Assembly: GCA_030248065.1 (NCBI GenBank)
Contig: JASAMV010000351.1
Span: 1-64,000 of the forward strand
From: Rhynchonema sp. JSB1_4
Lineage: Eukaryota > Nematoda > Chromadorea > Monhysterida > Xyalidae
Reading direction: 5' to 3'
Length of the DNA: 64,000 nucleotides
Made by a program: the position numbers and the translations under genes. This document shows, one piece after another, positions 10,906-24,351 of this stretch (position 1 is the first letter of the stretch; every line of letters starts with the position of its first letter). Under the pieces are notes generated by a model, which worked only from the letters and a program-made list of their open reading frames with translations, searched no databases and had not been told where the DNA came from.

Positions 10906-13900
10906 ATGGCGGAGAGCGCGCTATCAGCTTTATCTGCCAACAAGGACGACGTCCAAGACAACGGCACTGAGCCAGCGCCGTGGTCACGCGAAGCAGCAGC
11001 AGCGCAGTCGCCCAGCTCCAGCAGTATGACCACAACGGTGGAGTCAACAAGTCGAAGTGGTGGGGATTCGGATGAAGAAAGGTACTGGCAGATAGGAAAA
11101 ACGAGTTTTTTGTGACCTGAAAATTTTCGAAAAGCGCTCGTCGATGAAATGCGTTTCACTTTCCTGAACTTCAAATTCATTGCTTTCAAAGTCGAATGTT
11201 TGAGAGCTGTATTTTCGAAGTTATTCAACAAAAGTCTCCTGGGACCTATTGGGTTCAGATCCTACACCAGACGACGTTTCACGAGCTCTTGTACCTGTGC
11301 GCCAAAACAATTTTCCATTGTGCTAAAACAGCATTCATTGTGTTATTCAGTGACACTCAACGTTCGGACGACTCAGAGGACAGTTCAACAGAAAAAGAAA
11401 GTAACAGTGATAAGGATGAGAACGATTTGTCGGATTGGACCAATTCGGACGGCGAGGAGACGGCTGACGAAGGCGCACCAACTCAGGAGGCAGAGGTCAG
11501 TCTGGCCATGAAGATTCAGGCAACAAACGTTCCTGACTTTTTAACACGTGAATTTAATACTTTTTTTATTACATGAATTTGATAATTTTTTGGTACAACA
11601 TGAATTTATTTTTTAGGAAGGGCGAATAAAATGCGAGTTCTACTTGGCTTTAGAGCACGTTGTGAAAGGTCAGACTAAAACAGCGATCGAGGCACTTGAG
11701 GACCTGGCATCCGAGCCTGTGTTTGATCCGTACGCCAAAGTTGGTGCTTTTCGATAAAATAGTTTTGTTCAGCTCGTAACGAATTGTTAAAAAAACACAG
11801 GTATCTTTACGAAAATTACCCGTGCCGGATTCAAATGCGAGAAATATATCAATCATTGAGCGATTATTTTACGGGATTGAGAAGAATTTGGGCGAGTTGT
11901 ATGCCAAAGCGGACGACCATCAGGCAGCGATTTTGTGCTTGTTACGGGTTGGTCACCTTCGAATATACTGGCAGGCGGAAAAAACCGGTATTTTCGAAAA
12001 AAAACCGTTTTTTCGGGATCCGAATACTTTTTCATTTATTTTTCCGTGGGTACCTTTTCGGTTTTGATCGGAAGAAAATCAAAAAACTGTAATGCAAAAC
12101 TGATTATTTCGATTTTGGTAAAAAATTGGCTCGAGCACGAAAATTAACCGGCCCAAAATGGGCCAAAAAACGTGTAAACCAAGTGCTTTCGACTGACTTC
12201 AACACTCTTCAAGAACACTCTTGTCACTTCGAACAATGTTTTCCACTGAAATTGTTATATTTTTCGAAGTTACGTTCTTAAGTACTGGAAAAATATTTGA
12301 AAAAAAACGTTTTTTTTTCGGAAAAAAACGTTTTTCCACGAAAAATAATAAACGGTTCTTTATGACAGTATACCTTCGAAACAAACAAAATGACGTTCCT
12401 TACATTTGTCACGAAAAATGTTGGCCCATTTTATTGCTTGTTTCAGGCTCTTCAACTTGATTCAAGCAATGCTTATATCTGGCATCAACTTGGATCGCAG
12501 GCAGCGAAAGACAAACGTTATGACCTGGCACAGAAAGCTTTTCAAAATGTTCGTTAATTTATCCACACACGAAAATCTTCCGTGCTTTCAGTTTTGGTTT
12601 TATTCAAAGGTTCCGTGGATTCCTGTTTTCAGAGCTTAACGATTGACTCGGATTACTTTGAGTCACTCGACAAACTGATCGCCGCCAAGTTCATTTGCTT
12701 CGAATTTGAGGGTTAGTTCAGATCTGTATTTTTGCTCAAGTCTCCAACTTGAAAGCAACTCGTTGAAAGCCGAAATACGCCGAAATAATTTGTGTGCCGG
12801 TTTCGTCGGTGTATGTACTGACTGACTAATGTTTTCTGATTGCGTAAATCTTTGTGTTGCATAATTTTTTCTTGTTGCCACTTTTTCGGTGACTTTCCCA
12901 AATTGAAAGAAAAATTCTATGCAACAAAATTTCCTTGCAGAATGTCTCAAGCTTTTACGATCGGCTTTCAAACTCAAAACTGACTACATTCGCGGTGCTA
13001 TTCTGCGCGATCGAGTGTTCGAAATCTGCCCTCTATTGATCGCCGATTTTGCGGACTTACGCTCCTTTCGAGTCGAGGTCGCAGATGAAATCAGAGAAAA
13101 TGTTAGATCAGAAATAGAGACGGGTGCTGATGTTTCAGCTGGAACAATTAACCTTAAATGCCTCACTCGCAGTTGATTGCAGAACCCATTGACGATAACA
13201 ACGGTACAGAACGAATGACTGCGATATTCCATGCAATTTTTATTTTGAGTTCTAGTTTTTAGGTGCTGTCGCAATTCCAAAAACTGGTCGATGAAAATTG
13301 CAAACCGTTCGAGCGACCACCCCCGGATGATTTTGTTGTCAATGGTGATTTGCCCGATGTCAGGTACGATTAATGTCAATTCAATTTCAGTTGCTCTGGT
13401 CTGTTTTTTTGTTTTCAAGGCGAAGCCATAATTTATTTCAGCTGGCCTGCTATCGGTTGTGCCCTAGCGTCTGCTTATCAAGATATTTATCAACAAGATG
13501 AGGTAGGAAATGTATTTCAATTTGTGATCAGATGCGTTTGATTGTTTGACTGAGTAGTAAATTGAGTTAAGCATTGAGTAAAATGGCAAACAGTAAACAC
13601 AGTGATTTACTTCTTCCCTTGACTCTCCGGAAATACGCAGAATGTGCAAATTACTTGTAGCCCCTATACCGTTCGGTGGACCTGTCACGTTGGATTGTGC
13701 AGTGTGAAGAACAGCAGAAGAAGGTACAAATCAAGACACCCGAACCAAGCGAAGCATTCAAAGAATCCACAATAGTTGCTCCCGTGGTACAAACAACTTT
13801 GCTGGCCAGACAATTGTCTTGTGGCAACTTAGATCTTGATGTCAGCGCTTGTGTGCAAGGTTGGAGTGTTTTCTATGGTTGTTTTGTGACTTTTGCATCG

Positions 13901-16900
13901 AAACAGCATTATACTCAAGACAACATTTTGCAGATCTAGTTGCGCGTGTGTGCACCGCTTCTCGACTAAATGTTTCAACAGACTCGCCAGGCGAAAGTGA
14001 TTCGGAACCAGCTGTGGTGCTGCCGTCGTCCGTGCGGCAGAATGTTAGACAGGTTGGTTTGTTGATATTCTGGTTTTTGTCAAGATGTTTGGCCTTTTCG
14101 CATCATATGGTCGTAGATGTGCGTGAGGATATGATAGTATGTACTGATTACCTATTATCTGGTCTGCAGAACATTGTATTTTTGTGTGGTCTGCTGGGCT
14201 GTTGCATTTTGAAACACGAGCCAACGGAGCATCGGCTGTTGTTGTATCCGTCACAGGCTCGTCGTCGCCCCCAAGCCGCCGGTTCCAAGTGTCAACAATC
14301 GCAAGCATCGCGCAATCACAAACGTCGATCATCGCGTCTGGTGCCTGGCTTCATAATGGACGACGACTATTTGTGCACGAAAACACTCACACTCGGCGAA
14401 CAACTCAGGGAATACGCGTTGGCTGTGTTGGGACAGCAAGACAACAACATCGTTTCTGTTGGTGGCAATGTTGGTGAGTTGGGCGCACGATAGCACGCTG
14501 TGGCTTATGTCATTTTTGGGTGATGTGATGCATTCATTGGCCTAGCATAAGTATTTCAGCTTGTTTCTGACGCTTGTGTGTTTCGGACATGAAAATGATT
14601 TCCCGGTTTTGTTTTTGTCCAATTTTTTAATGGCCAAGCGGATTGCTGCAGATGGCTTATGGAACTTTATATCCTTTCGGCCAAACATTTTCCATGTTAT
14701 GCGAATTGTTTTGTCTGAATGCGTGAATAGAATTATTTGCTTCGGTTATGTTTGTTTTCATCAAAACGAAGTGTAATTTCGAGAATGATTCAACTTCAGG
14801 TACCGCCTCCACATCCCAGCCCCTCACCACCCCAATAGTCTCACCGTTGGAGGACATGCCCAGCCACGATGCAGCTCAATTCACAATCGCAATCCACAAT
14901 TGGTTGCAGAATACCAACGGATTAGATATCATCCACATCATCGACTCTTATTTGCGTGACGTTTGCATGCAACAGGTTGTTGACCGTGGCGCACTGGTGT
15001 GTGTGTGCCAGGCTGACTTGCTAAAACTGAACAGGTTCGAATCCAGCAAATTGTAAGTTTTCAGCTGAATGTTTGTCGATGGCCCACTGAGTGGTGTTTG
15101 GCTGTTGTACAATTGTATCAGATCTGGCGTCCCATCTACGTCAATACAGAACTGTTGAAGTGAGCTTGAATTTGGCTGGATTTCACTTTTTGTGCAATTT
15201 CAATGAAGAGTCTCTGAGCATTTATTTAGTTTTTTCAGACTTGACCTGTTGTTCGCAGAATGTTACACTTCCCTGCCTTTATCCGATCGTGTCAAATACA
15301 AACTGGATGCACAACTGCCCAAAACGGCCATTGATTGTCGATTAATGCCAGTGTTGGATTATTTTTCTTATTTTTGTGTTTTCGAGAAAAACTAGACCAC
15401 TTTTCTGCAGATTACACGACTTGGAACCCACAGACGCATTGCGGGTGGCCTGGACCTATTATCGGCTCAGGACGCGGTCAACCACTGAGAGACTAAATGG
15501 ACTGGAATTGTGCTTTGAATTGTTGGAAGTGGGTTTGGCACGGATTATATTCTTGTTTCGTTCAGAAAAATGATTCACGATCATTCAACCATTTCTTTCA
15601 TTCTATCACACGCGGATGGATACATTTCCTGGCGCAAGAAATTCATCGCCCTTTTCAAAAAAACATTCTGAATGTTTGCCAACAATTGGATTTGAACGTT
15701 TTTTTTCTGAGCAACCGATATCCCAGAATTACGCCGGAGAGTGTCTGCTTCTGCCTCATTGCAATGAATACGTGTGTGTGGCTCGACTGGAACGACATGT
15801 GCATCAGATACAGAGACGCGCGTTGATGAAGCAGGTTGGATCTTTTGGACATTACGGTCAGGAGACTGTTCCTAATTTCTGTCTAAGTTAGATGCCTTAT
15901 CATGTTGGAACAGGTGGCTATTGGCAAGCGGTTCGATGGCAAGAGAGAAGCCCCACATAAGGAGCAAATCAACATGATTTTGGCTGCATTTTTTTAATTG
16001 CAGGCCGACCAACTGTACGACGCAGGCCAATACAACGCGGTGATCGATGCACTGAGTGCGTGCAACACTGCTGGCAACTGTACGTCACATGAACACGCCA
16101 ATCAATTGGTGTTGTTGTGCGCCGCACACGTCGCATTGCAACAATGGTATGTTCAATCAGCAACAGCCGTGCCAAACCCACTGCGTCCACGACTACCGGT
16201 GGATGTGGCAAATGGAAATTTTGATCGACCCATGTTTGCGGTATAGTTGGAGCACTGATTTTAACCGGCGTTAAACTTGTTCGTTTGGTGTAAGTGAAGA
16301 CCTTTCACCGCGCTCCAACTCTGTCTCAGGCTGGTCAAACAAAACTTGCCGTGCCGCAGTCCATCCCCAACCTCAGTCGTTGTACTTGCCGTCAAACTTG
16401 ACAGGCATGGCTCCGAGTGTTTGTTGTCCATTGTCTCAACTACTAGTCAGGTCGCAGAGTTATCCAGTCAATGAGACCAAAGTACGGTCAAATAAAGTGC
16501 ATGAAAAAAGCAACACAGGTGCCCGGCGACATGCAATGTGATCAATGCCCTGCGTGCTGTGTTGCATTGGCACGTCACACTGGATCCAGCTGATCAACGC
16601 ACAACCAGTTACCCGGTGTTACAGAGGTTGTTGGAGCTATGTGCTGAATGTGTGGATGCCTGCTGCACGGAAGGTGGGTTGGGCGTTCGAGTATTTCCCA
16701 GTTTTTCGTCGACTCGCCGTCTGATTCGGTTGCAACATAAATGGATAAAATCCAGCTTCCATAACTTTAGCTATGTCCTGAAATATGGCAACTACGACTA
16801 CGACAGTATATTTCAAACACCCTGTACTTATGTGGAGTATTTGCGCTCATGACACAACGCTCATTCCAGTTGTTTGCAGGTTCCAGCAACATCACGGATC

Positions 16901-19900
16901 GACTTCCAACCGCACGAGCAGCCAGTCTCGCTGAACAGATCATTCGTCTGATCGTTATGCGCATGGATTTGTCGAAAAGCGCCTTTCTCAGAGGTTCGTG
17001 TCCACGAGTGCATTACTTGGAATCTTTATGTCTCTTGTGATTGCGCGTCAACCAATCACTATTTCTGCTTCAGATTGTTGCATCAGCGCTACATTACCAT
17101 GGATGTGTTTCTACAAACTGATGAAATTTTATGAAATGGAGAAATTTGACGACGACTACGTGAAGGTGCGATTGAAAAAAACGCCTGGACTTAAAAAATG
17201 GACGGTAGAAAATGATCGTGGTCGTGTTTCAGGATTGGTACAAACACAGCACGAGTCAACGCGTCATTCTGTGCACCCGATCGTTGATGGTGCTGCACAC
17301 GGCGCACTATGAATTGGGCGCTAAACAGGTTGGAGTTGAATATTGTAAGTGTTTATTTTGTTTTGTGCCTGGCGTCACAACGCTTTGCTCAACAGTCCGC
17401 AACAGCGGAAATCATTCCGTGATAAAACATTAGCACAGACTTAACTAGTTCTGTTTTCTGCCATATCCTTCGAAGTCGTGTTGTCACTACGTGACCGTTC
17501 CTGACAAGGCTATTCTCTCTCTGAGCAGGCGTGCACGGAAGATGATGCTATTCTGTTGCGTTATCTGATCCAAGAGATGCGATTGGCACTTCATCTGCCA
17601 CTGGTGCACGAGTATTGTGGCACGAAGGAATCAAAGTACAAAGCAATTGCTGACGATATGTTGAATGCCGCTGAGCAGTGCTTTTATTGTTAGTGGTGTA
17701 TTTTATTTGGCTGTTTTATCATTGCAGTTGCCGATTGTGAGTTGCTCTGTGCATCAGTGTGGCTTGTGTGTAATGCTTACTCGAATTTGTCAGGCACCTA
17801 TCAATACCCGAAGAAAAAAGGCCGGCATCTGGATGACCACAAAGTGAGCGCTATTGAAATGACATGGGCGCACGTGAAGGATATGTTTGAGTTCATTGGT
17901 TGGTTAGCTTACGTGTTTTTTGTGTTCCTCATGCCAGGACTCGAATGTTGTTGTTGCTATATCGAGGAGTTGAATATTGGTTTTATCAACCAATTTCAGT
18001 GCCTGATACAATGCCCGAATTCGATGGCTATGCGAGTGACACAATCAACGCTGATGCTGTGCAGTTGTTGACGAAGATGGAGGGAATGTTGCCTTGCAAT
18101 CTCAGGGACAAATGTTGGTGGAAATCGGTGTTGCGTGAATTATGATTCATTAGTGAGGTTTACTATGTTGTGTGACAGATGACACGCTGATCGCCATATT
18201 CCTGCAATCGGTGCGCTGCCGTCCCCAACAATGTGTTCTCGACGCGCTGCCCTTGTACAAACAGGCAAACCTATCGCAACAGGACGACTTCATTCTCGCG
18301 CATTTGTTCCATTTGTTGGCTGATTACTATTTCAAGGTAGGTCAGTTGTTGATCTCGATCCCGTTGGAGTTTATCGCACAAAACATTTTCCTGTCAGACA
18401 AAAGATAATAGCAGTACATTCGTTGTGTGACTTTGTGCACAATTCTCAGCATTCTTATCCACCCCGATTGCAGAACAACAATTTCCAACTGGCCGAGCGT
18501 TACTATATGCTCGACCTGTGTGTGGCCGGCGACGGCAGTGAACATCGATTGGACAGTATTGGTGGACTGGCATTATCGAAACAGACAAGCACGTTGAATC
18601 AGTTCACTTTGCAGGCTGGTTGGCGTTCTTGGAATTTTGAACTTCTAGAAGCAAATGTTTCAACTTAATTCAAAAGGGTAAACTCGGCATGGCTGCTTTG
18701 TGCTCTTGTTGGGTTATTCGACGCCCAAACAACAAAGTTTTGTATTACTTTTAATTAATTAAAACATTACTTACTGTTTAATATTAAAACACGTTATTTT
18801 GTATGTCATAATGAAAGTAAACAACTGACCATCTTATTTGCTCCTCAATGACGCGTAAACCGTGCAAGTTTTTTAGTGATGAAAGCACAGTTACAAGATC
18901 AGGTGGGACAATTACAAGAATAAAAAGTAGTTACAACACTGTTGTAACAGAACCACAGTAATATTTGTATCGTAATATTTGTGCAGTGATTTGCAGGTTG
19001 ACGATGACGTGACCATCGCGCCAAGCACGTTACTCGATCAAGTTGCCCTGACTGAGTCGTGCTTCGACCTGGCCCTGTCCATCGCACCGCAGCACAACAT
19101 ACTGTTGGTTGAGTCTGCGTCGTTCTCATATCAGATGCACGCCATATTTGCACGCATTGCTGAAGAGGTTGGTATTGCTTGTGGGGCTCACATGTTGGTC
19201 CCATGGATTTGTTGATCTCATTGCCTTGTGATGGCCCTAACCGGATCGATCACCGAGTTTGCAGCCCGACATTAGCGACGATGATCGAGAGTGTCTGACA
19301 GCACAACGTCTGCGGTCGCTGCACAAAGCACATCGCCAATACGAATACGCACTCAGCACTGAGTGTTGCAGTGAGACGTGGCTGTTGTACTACATGTTGG
19401 GCAAATGTGCCGAAAAGCTGTATATGCCACTGGAACATGTGAGTTGGAGTTAGATGATGATCAAGTTTCGTTGACCCATAGGTGCTTTGCTGTCAAAAAT
19501 GTTTGCGCTACTTGTTGGTCTGCTGCAACGTTTATCTGCTCTGCGATTACACGAACGTGATTGATAAAGTTACAAATTACAGATCTTGCAACAATACCGT
19601 AATGCGGCCTGTGAACTAATGAAAGAGGGATGTCGATACCCGGAAAGAATACAGTTCAAAGCTCAGCGATACTCACTCGAAGCGCTGGAGGTAATTTGGA
19701 GCTCCTCTCGTGCCTTCCTATGTGTTGAAATACTACTGCCAGTCGCACTTGAATGAGTTACAATCGCTGTCAAATGACACCGAGAAATTATTCTTTTGTG
19801 CAAGCACCCAAAATAACCTGAGTATTTCACAAAACTTTACGTCTGGTTATCTTTTACACGTATACATTCGGCAACACAGGCAAAGACGGACATGGCCAGT

Positions 19901-22900
19901 CGGTTAAGCTAGCGCGCGCAGGTTGCCAGCCCTAGCTTTGCATATATCCTTGGATTTTCCCTGTTAAAGCAAGGTAAAATTCCTTGTCTTTCCATGAGCC
20001 CAGCTTTTGTATGAGGGGTTTTTTACTCGTGGCTGGCCTGCAACCTATGATTGATTTGAAAAGTTCAGCTTTTGGATCAACTTTTCATTACGAAACTCAA
20101 CCATGTTCCACAGGTCCATTACCGAGCGCATGCTGTGTGCATCAAACGTGTGATGCGCAATGAGGTGCACACACGCGAACAATTGTGCACAATGTACACA
20201 CATCTGCGAACGTTCAGGGAACACGGCGTGTGTAGGAATGAACATGTCCAACTGACACCCATCACACAAAGGTTGGTTTGCCATAATTGACTATTTCTCG
20301 TATAAGTTTATCGAAATTATTAATTTCGCACGTTCGTCAATCTCTGTATTGTACAAGTCTAATGATATCAAAACTTTGAATTTAGCCTACTCATTTTCAG
20401 ACTAACCACAGACACAGAGGTTGTATCAGCACTGGACTCGGTAATCGATCGAATTGACCAATTGGGCAGCAGTGAATTATTGGATACCGTAGTTGAGTGG
20501 TGTGCAGATGCGATGCGTGTGTGTGTGAAACGGTATGATTGGGCTCCCTTGACTATGGATTACGTTGGTTATTTTATGCCCGTCGGACAGATATAATTTT
20601 AATTGCGTGTTTGGTATGATAGTTTAACCATAAATAAATCAGATGATTCTTCCATAATTGCAGGTTTCCCAATTTCTACAAAGGCTATTACCGTTTGGCG
20701 CTGATGCTATCAGATCGGAGGTTGAAACTTCACGTGAGCGTTTTAACGTTAAATACGTTTCTCTTTCGCTTATTTCAAAGGACTTTTCTGTGTCCACTTG
20801 TTCCTCCATACACAAAGCCGTAACCTATTTCAAAATTTTATGAACAATCCGGTTTGCAGAACTACCAAGCAGCGGCTGATGTTCTGTTCGGCAATGGTCG
20901 TGCCGCGCAACTGCCCGTCTCCTTGTTCCATCAGGCAAGACTCACCAATTTGTTCGAGGTTCGTCACTGCTGTTGATCACATCTTTTTTAGGTTTGGTTG
21001 ATGTGCGTTGGCATCATTCTCATGACAAAACCAGCAAACGCCATTTGGCTTTGCTCTTTGCGTCTGGTCTTATACTATATACATTTATAGAAGCTGAAAG
21101 TTTGGTATCCTGATTTTTGTCTTGGTCAGAACTAGAAGTGTTACCCCGTACGATTATTTGTTCCGAGTCATTCGTGCTCCGCAGTCCACATACACCGGGC
21201 ACGTAACACTTTATCCACTCGCCTTCAGATCCCAACACTGTTCGCAGACCAATTCGCATGATTCCCCTTTCACAGGGCATCTGGCGTATTCCATCTGACG
21301 ACATTGATCGTAACGGTTCGTTCGCGTATCACATGTGGCGTGCTGTGCAGCTGATGATACGAACTGCGTGGAGGGTGGGCGACTTTGCCAAATTGATGGA
21401 AATCGCCATCGCGCTCAGCAAGAAGCCCGAATCGGATAAGTACGTGAACTTTTGATTGTTGTCGAACGTACAGGCAAACTACATCAACTCGATTTCGGAG
21501 CTGGCAGAATAGTGAAACATTCATACGTGGCTGCTGATTTGGGAACACGTTGAAGAATACAAAAAAAGAGCATGAGGATTTTCTCTTTCTATTGTAATTT
21601 CTGTTCTACTGTTGGTGTAATTGTAATTTGCCTTAGATCACCAGTATGATTGCTTGGCATTTATCTCACAAGTGATTTCGTTGCTTGAAGCACAGTTGTG
21701 TGACCGGCTTAGCGGTAAATGTTTCGCATATTATCTATACTACTAAAACAGGAAGACGTATGTCTGTGTGTGTGTGTCTGTGGCCCCCTCCCTCGGAGGT
21801 GCGGACGGGTGAATTTTCACGGGTAGCTTTGGGTATGCTAACGGGTCTTCGGGGTTGGGGGGCACGGCACGAGCGCGGCGCTGGGCCGTAGGCACGGGTA
21901 CCGTCTAGTACAATAGAATGACTGGTAAATATGCATGTGGTATGTTTTTATTACATAAACTGTACCGTAACCAAAAAACCATCGATACAAGCAAAGCTCA
22001 TAAATAATCATCCATGTTATCGGCCGTTTTCATCAATATTCATGTTTGCAGACGTTTCCTGACGGAGTCACATCGTCTACGTTGGTGCGAGTGCGCAATG
22101 CGACACGCTGTGTTGTTGGTACGAAAGGCTGTACGTGCACACAGACGAAAGGGATGTGCGGATAAAGACAGGGTCAGACTGAGACAGGTGAGTTCTGGCC
22201 TCTGGCTGGCATTTTAGTATTCAGACTTTGTTTTCTTCGCTTCTGTGACAAAAAATAAACAGTTACACCTGTGCGAGCGCCTTTCAGCACGGTCGATTGT
22301 ACAGCAAAAAATCTTGGCATTTGAATATGAATCGGTGGACACATTTTATTGGTGTTGCTGCACGAACAGATAACCATCCCGAATTAACGACTACTCAATT
22401 GTTCCGTCGTTACCGTCTTGAGTAAAATCTCAAAAAAACCGTGATATTCTTGTCCGTCTCCGTATTTTGCCGTATTTTCGATCGTTTCTCAGGTCCTGTT
22501 CACACTAGTGCGTTTGTCAGACAAGCTGAGCCAATTGGACCCAATACATCGTGTTCCATGGGAAACGTTTGTGGTGAACGCGTCTGAATTGCTGAATGGA
22601 TTGAACAAGGTTTGTTATTTACCTAAATCCTGAATGTTTTCGATGGAATACTTTTTTCTATTTTTAGCGTGGCACACCCGAAATGCAGATGCAGTACCAA
22701 CGGGCTTTGGTGTGGGCACGCACGCAGCCGGAAATGGCAACTGCGGTTGGTCAAATTCTGTTTCGACCTTACGTTTTTGTATTTTTTGGGACAGGCTCCT
22801 TTCGAACCTTCTGAAAACGGCACAAAATATTTTGTTCGACGATATTCGTGTATGATATTGGTCGCACAATGACTAAATCAGAATTCATCTACCCTGATCT

Positions 22901-23391
22901 TCAGGTTCAACCTTAACCACTATGCTACTTGTATTTGAGACAAAACATTTTCAACTAAAAATAATCTAGCAGATCAACCACGTTGCCGCAGGTCTGAAAC
23001 ATTCTCTTCACTACATACTCTGTGTGCGATCACGCAACGCAACGTCACTGCCCCGTCACTTCCCTCTTTACGATTCAGGAAAAAAATTTGACCAATTCTT
23101 ATATAGTCATTGTGCGACCAATACATGTTTGATTCGGTGTTTCAGACAACTGGCCGTGGTCGTGGCAAACGTGCAGCGCCGTCGAAAAGTGCCAACAACG
23201 CAACAACATCATCGTCTGCGTCCACAGCCGATCTCCCTCAAGCGTCAAAGATGCCTCGAGTCGAGCCGCCCAGTCCCAGCAAGGCCTCACACAATAGTGC
23301 TGTGTCACAGCCTTGCAGTCCGACAAAGGTTGGCAGCACTGGATTGCACACCGACCAAGGATCAAGTGAACCGGTGATTACTTTGGAATAG
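10906..23391 (+). CDS. CABIN1: Calcineurin-binding protein cabin-1 homolog (HIRA-complex TPR scaffold)
   Basis: CABIN1 is a large TPR scaffold that binds calcineurin/MEF2 and joins the HIRA histone H3.3 chaperone complex. The first exon (10906-11081) encodes a Ser/Glu-rich N-terminus. Exons 11351-11495 and 11617-11739 follow. Exons 11801-11947 and 12447-12548 encode the first TPR pair (YGIEKNLGELYAKADDHQAA, then SNAYIWHQLGSQAAKD), which aligns with vertebrate CABIN1. Other recognisable blocks are the DAAQFTIAIHNWL helix (about 14870), a TPR at 16010-16150 (LYDAGQYNAVIDAL), AEQCFYCL (split near 17690), HLFHLLADYYFK (about 18300), ETWLLYYMLGKCAEK (about 19376), the family hallmark GIWRIPSDDIDRNGSF (about 21278-21330), and a basic, Ser-rich C-terminus ending at 23391. 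Exon borders between these blocks were not all resolved. Introns hold several mobile elements. AATAAA at about 23558 suits its 3' end. Confidence 0.9.
11960..12360. repeat. Foldback A/T-rich repeat in a CABIN1 intron
   Basis: The 499-nt intron 11948-12446 carries facing repeats of the type GAAAAAAAACCGTTTTTTC at about 11998-12018 and GAAAAAAAACGTTTTTTTTTC at about 12299-12320. Further copies of CGGAAAAAAACGTTTTTCC lie beside them. The structure can form long hairpins and probably represents a decayed non-autonomous DNA element. No coding content. Confidence 0.45.
19920..20046. repeat. Small inverted-repeat element in CABIN1
   Basis: The segment opens with AGGTTGCCAGCC and closes with the inverse, GGCTGGCCTGCAACCT, about 127 bp apart, and lies within an intron. 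No obvious target-site duplication is seen, so the classification is open. Confidence 0.35.
21734..21908 (+). mobile_element. Short Helitron-like non-autonomous element
   Basis: The 5' end reads TCTATACTACTAAAACAGG directly after an A. The 3' end reads CTAG directly before a T, and just before CTAG lies a small hairpin (ACGG-GTA-CCGT). A host A^T junction, 5' TC and 3' CTRR are the known Helitron signature. The interior is GC-rich with a TG run and has no coding capacity, so at 175 bp this would be a minimal derivative. It lies within the CABIN1 gene. Confidence 0.55.
22858..23121 (+). mobile_element. TA-flanked MITE, copy 1 (CABIN1 intron)
   Basis: A 264-bp element with perfect terminal inverted repeats TTGGTCGCACAATGAC, flanked by TA on both sides. 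It is nearly the same sequence as the copy at 35616-35890, including the internal AAAAAATTTGACCAATTCTT. A TA target and short inverted ends are typical of non-autonomous Tc1/mariner-type elements. Confidence 0.85.
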
Positions 23392-24351
23392 CGTTCTTTT
23401 GTTTTTATGGATCTCACTATTTGATCTGGTGATGTTCTGATGGTTTTATGCACTATCCTTCAGTATTAACTTTATTGTCTTACCATTTCATGCTTTTTGA
23501 AATTGCCAGTGCGTTTCAACGGGTTGTTCGTGTCCTTTATGTCATAGCTGTGTTTGAAATAAAGGGTCTCACTCAGCATCAGTAATATTTGAGTTTTGGT
23601 TTATTGCAAAGGTTTCATTCCTTGCTTATGTGATCATACATATTTTTATTATATTCGTTGTCGTTTCATTTCGCACTCAAGCGCCACCGCCGATTACTGT
23701 CAGCAAGTATTCCGTGATTTTACCTTGAATGCTACATATTTTCTTTCCAGTCATATTGACCAACCTCTCCAATACAGTCCAACTGCGTTATTGGGCCTGA
23801 ACCATGAATGTGACCGAACTGTGCACACTTCGAATGCGTGGTCTGTCAGGCAAGAATGTGCGTATGCAGGCATCGAATTGGTGGTCGAAACGCAACTGTC
23901 CGGTGCATCGTAACTATGCTTGTTATGATGACCAGGGGCTGTTTCCGTTAGTGTTCACTTTCGTTGGTTTTGGGGGTTGGGCTGGGCAAAGCGCCGTTAT
24001 ATTGCTACCGTTCTGATCCTCGCTGAAGCATCAGCTGCGTTGCGCCACGTCACGTCCGCCTGAAGACAACACAGTAATATTATCTTACACGTCACAGTCG
24101 AACCTCAATGTTGTGAAGTGAACTGGACTCGACTATTTTGTTCGCTGTAACGAATGTTCACCATGTGGATTAGGGCAATACACAAACGGACGGTTTGAAT
24201 GCAAGTATGCGCTCCGAAGCAGTTTGACTGTGAAATGAAGATTAAGCCAGCGCCAAAACCCAGGCTCGGTACCAGGTGTATCCCAACAAAATACCCGCTT
24301 CAATTTTTTTAATTGCTACAAAAACACAGTTAACCAACCATCCAATCGCAG
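23392..24351. other. CABIN1 3' UTR and unresolved DCAF12 5' region
   Basis: AATAAA near 23558 probably ends the CABIN1 transcript. Between 23800 and 24350 there must be the first DCAF12 exon or exons. Open stretches around 23800-23930 contain an ATG followed by a basic peptide (LRMRGLSGKNVRMQ), but no segment aligns clearly with the known N-terminus. I see no RNA gene or transposon here. Confidence 0.4.

Noticed and set aside
12984..13418. 144-codon minus-strand frame
   Set aside because: It lies antisense to CABIN1 exons that match the family on the plus strand.
21770..21790. Independent TG microsatellite
   Set aside because: The short TGTGTGTG run lies inside the Helitron-like element and is too short to stand alone.
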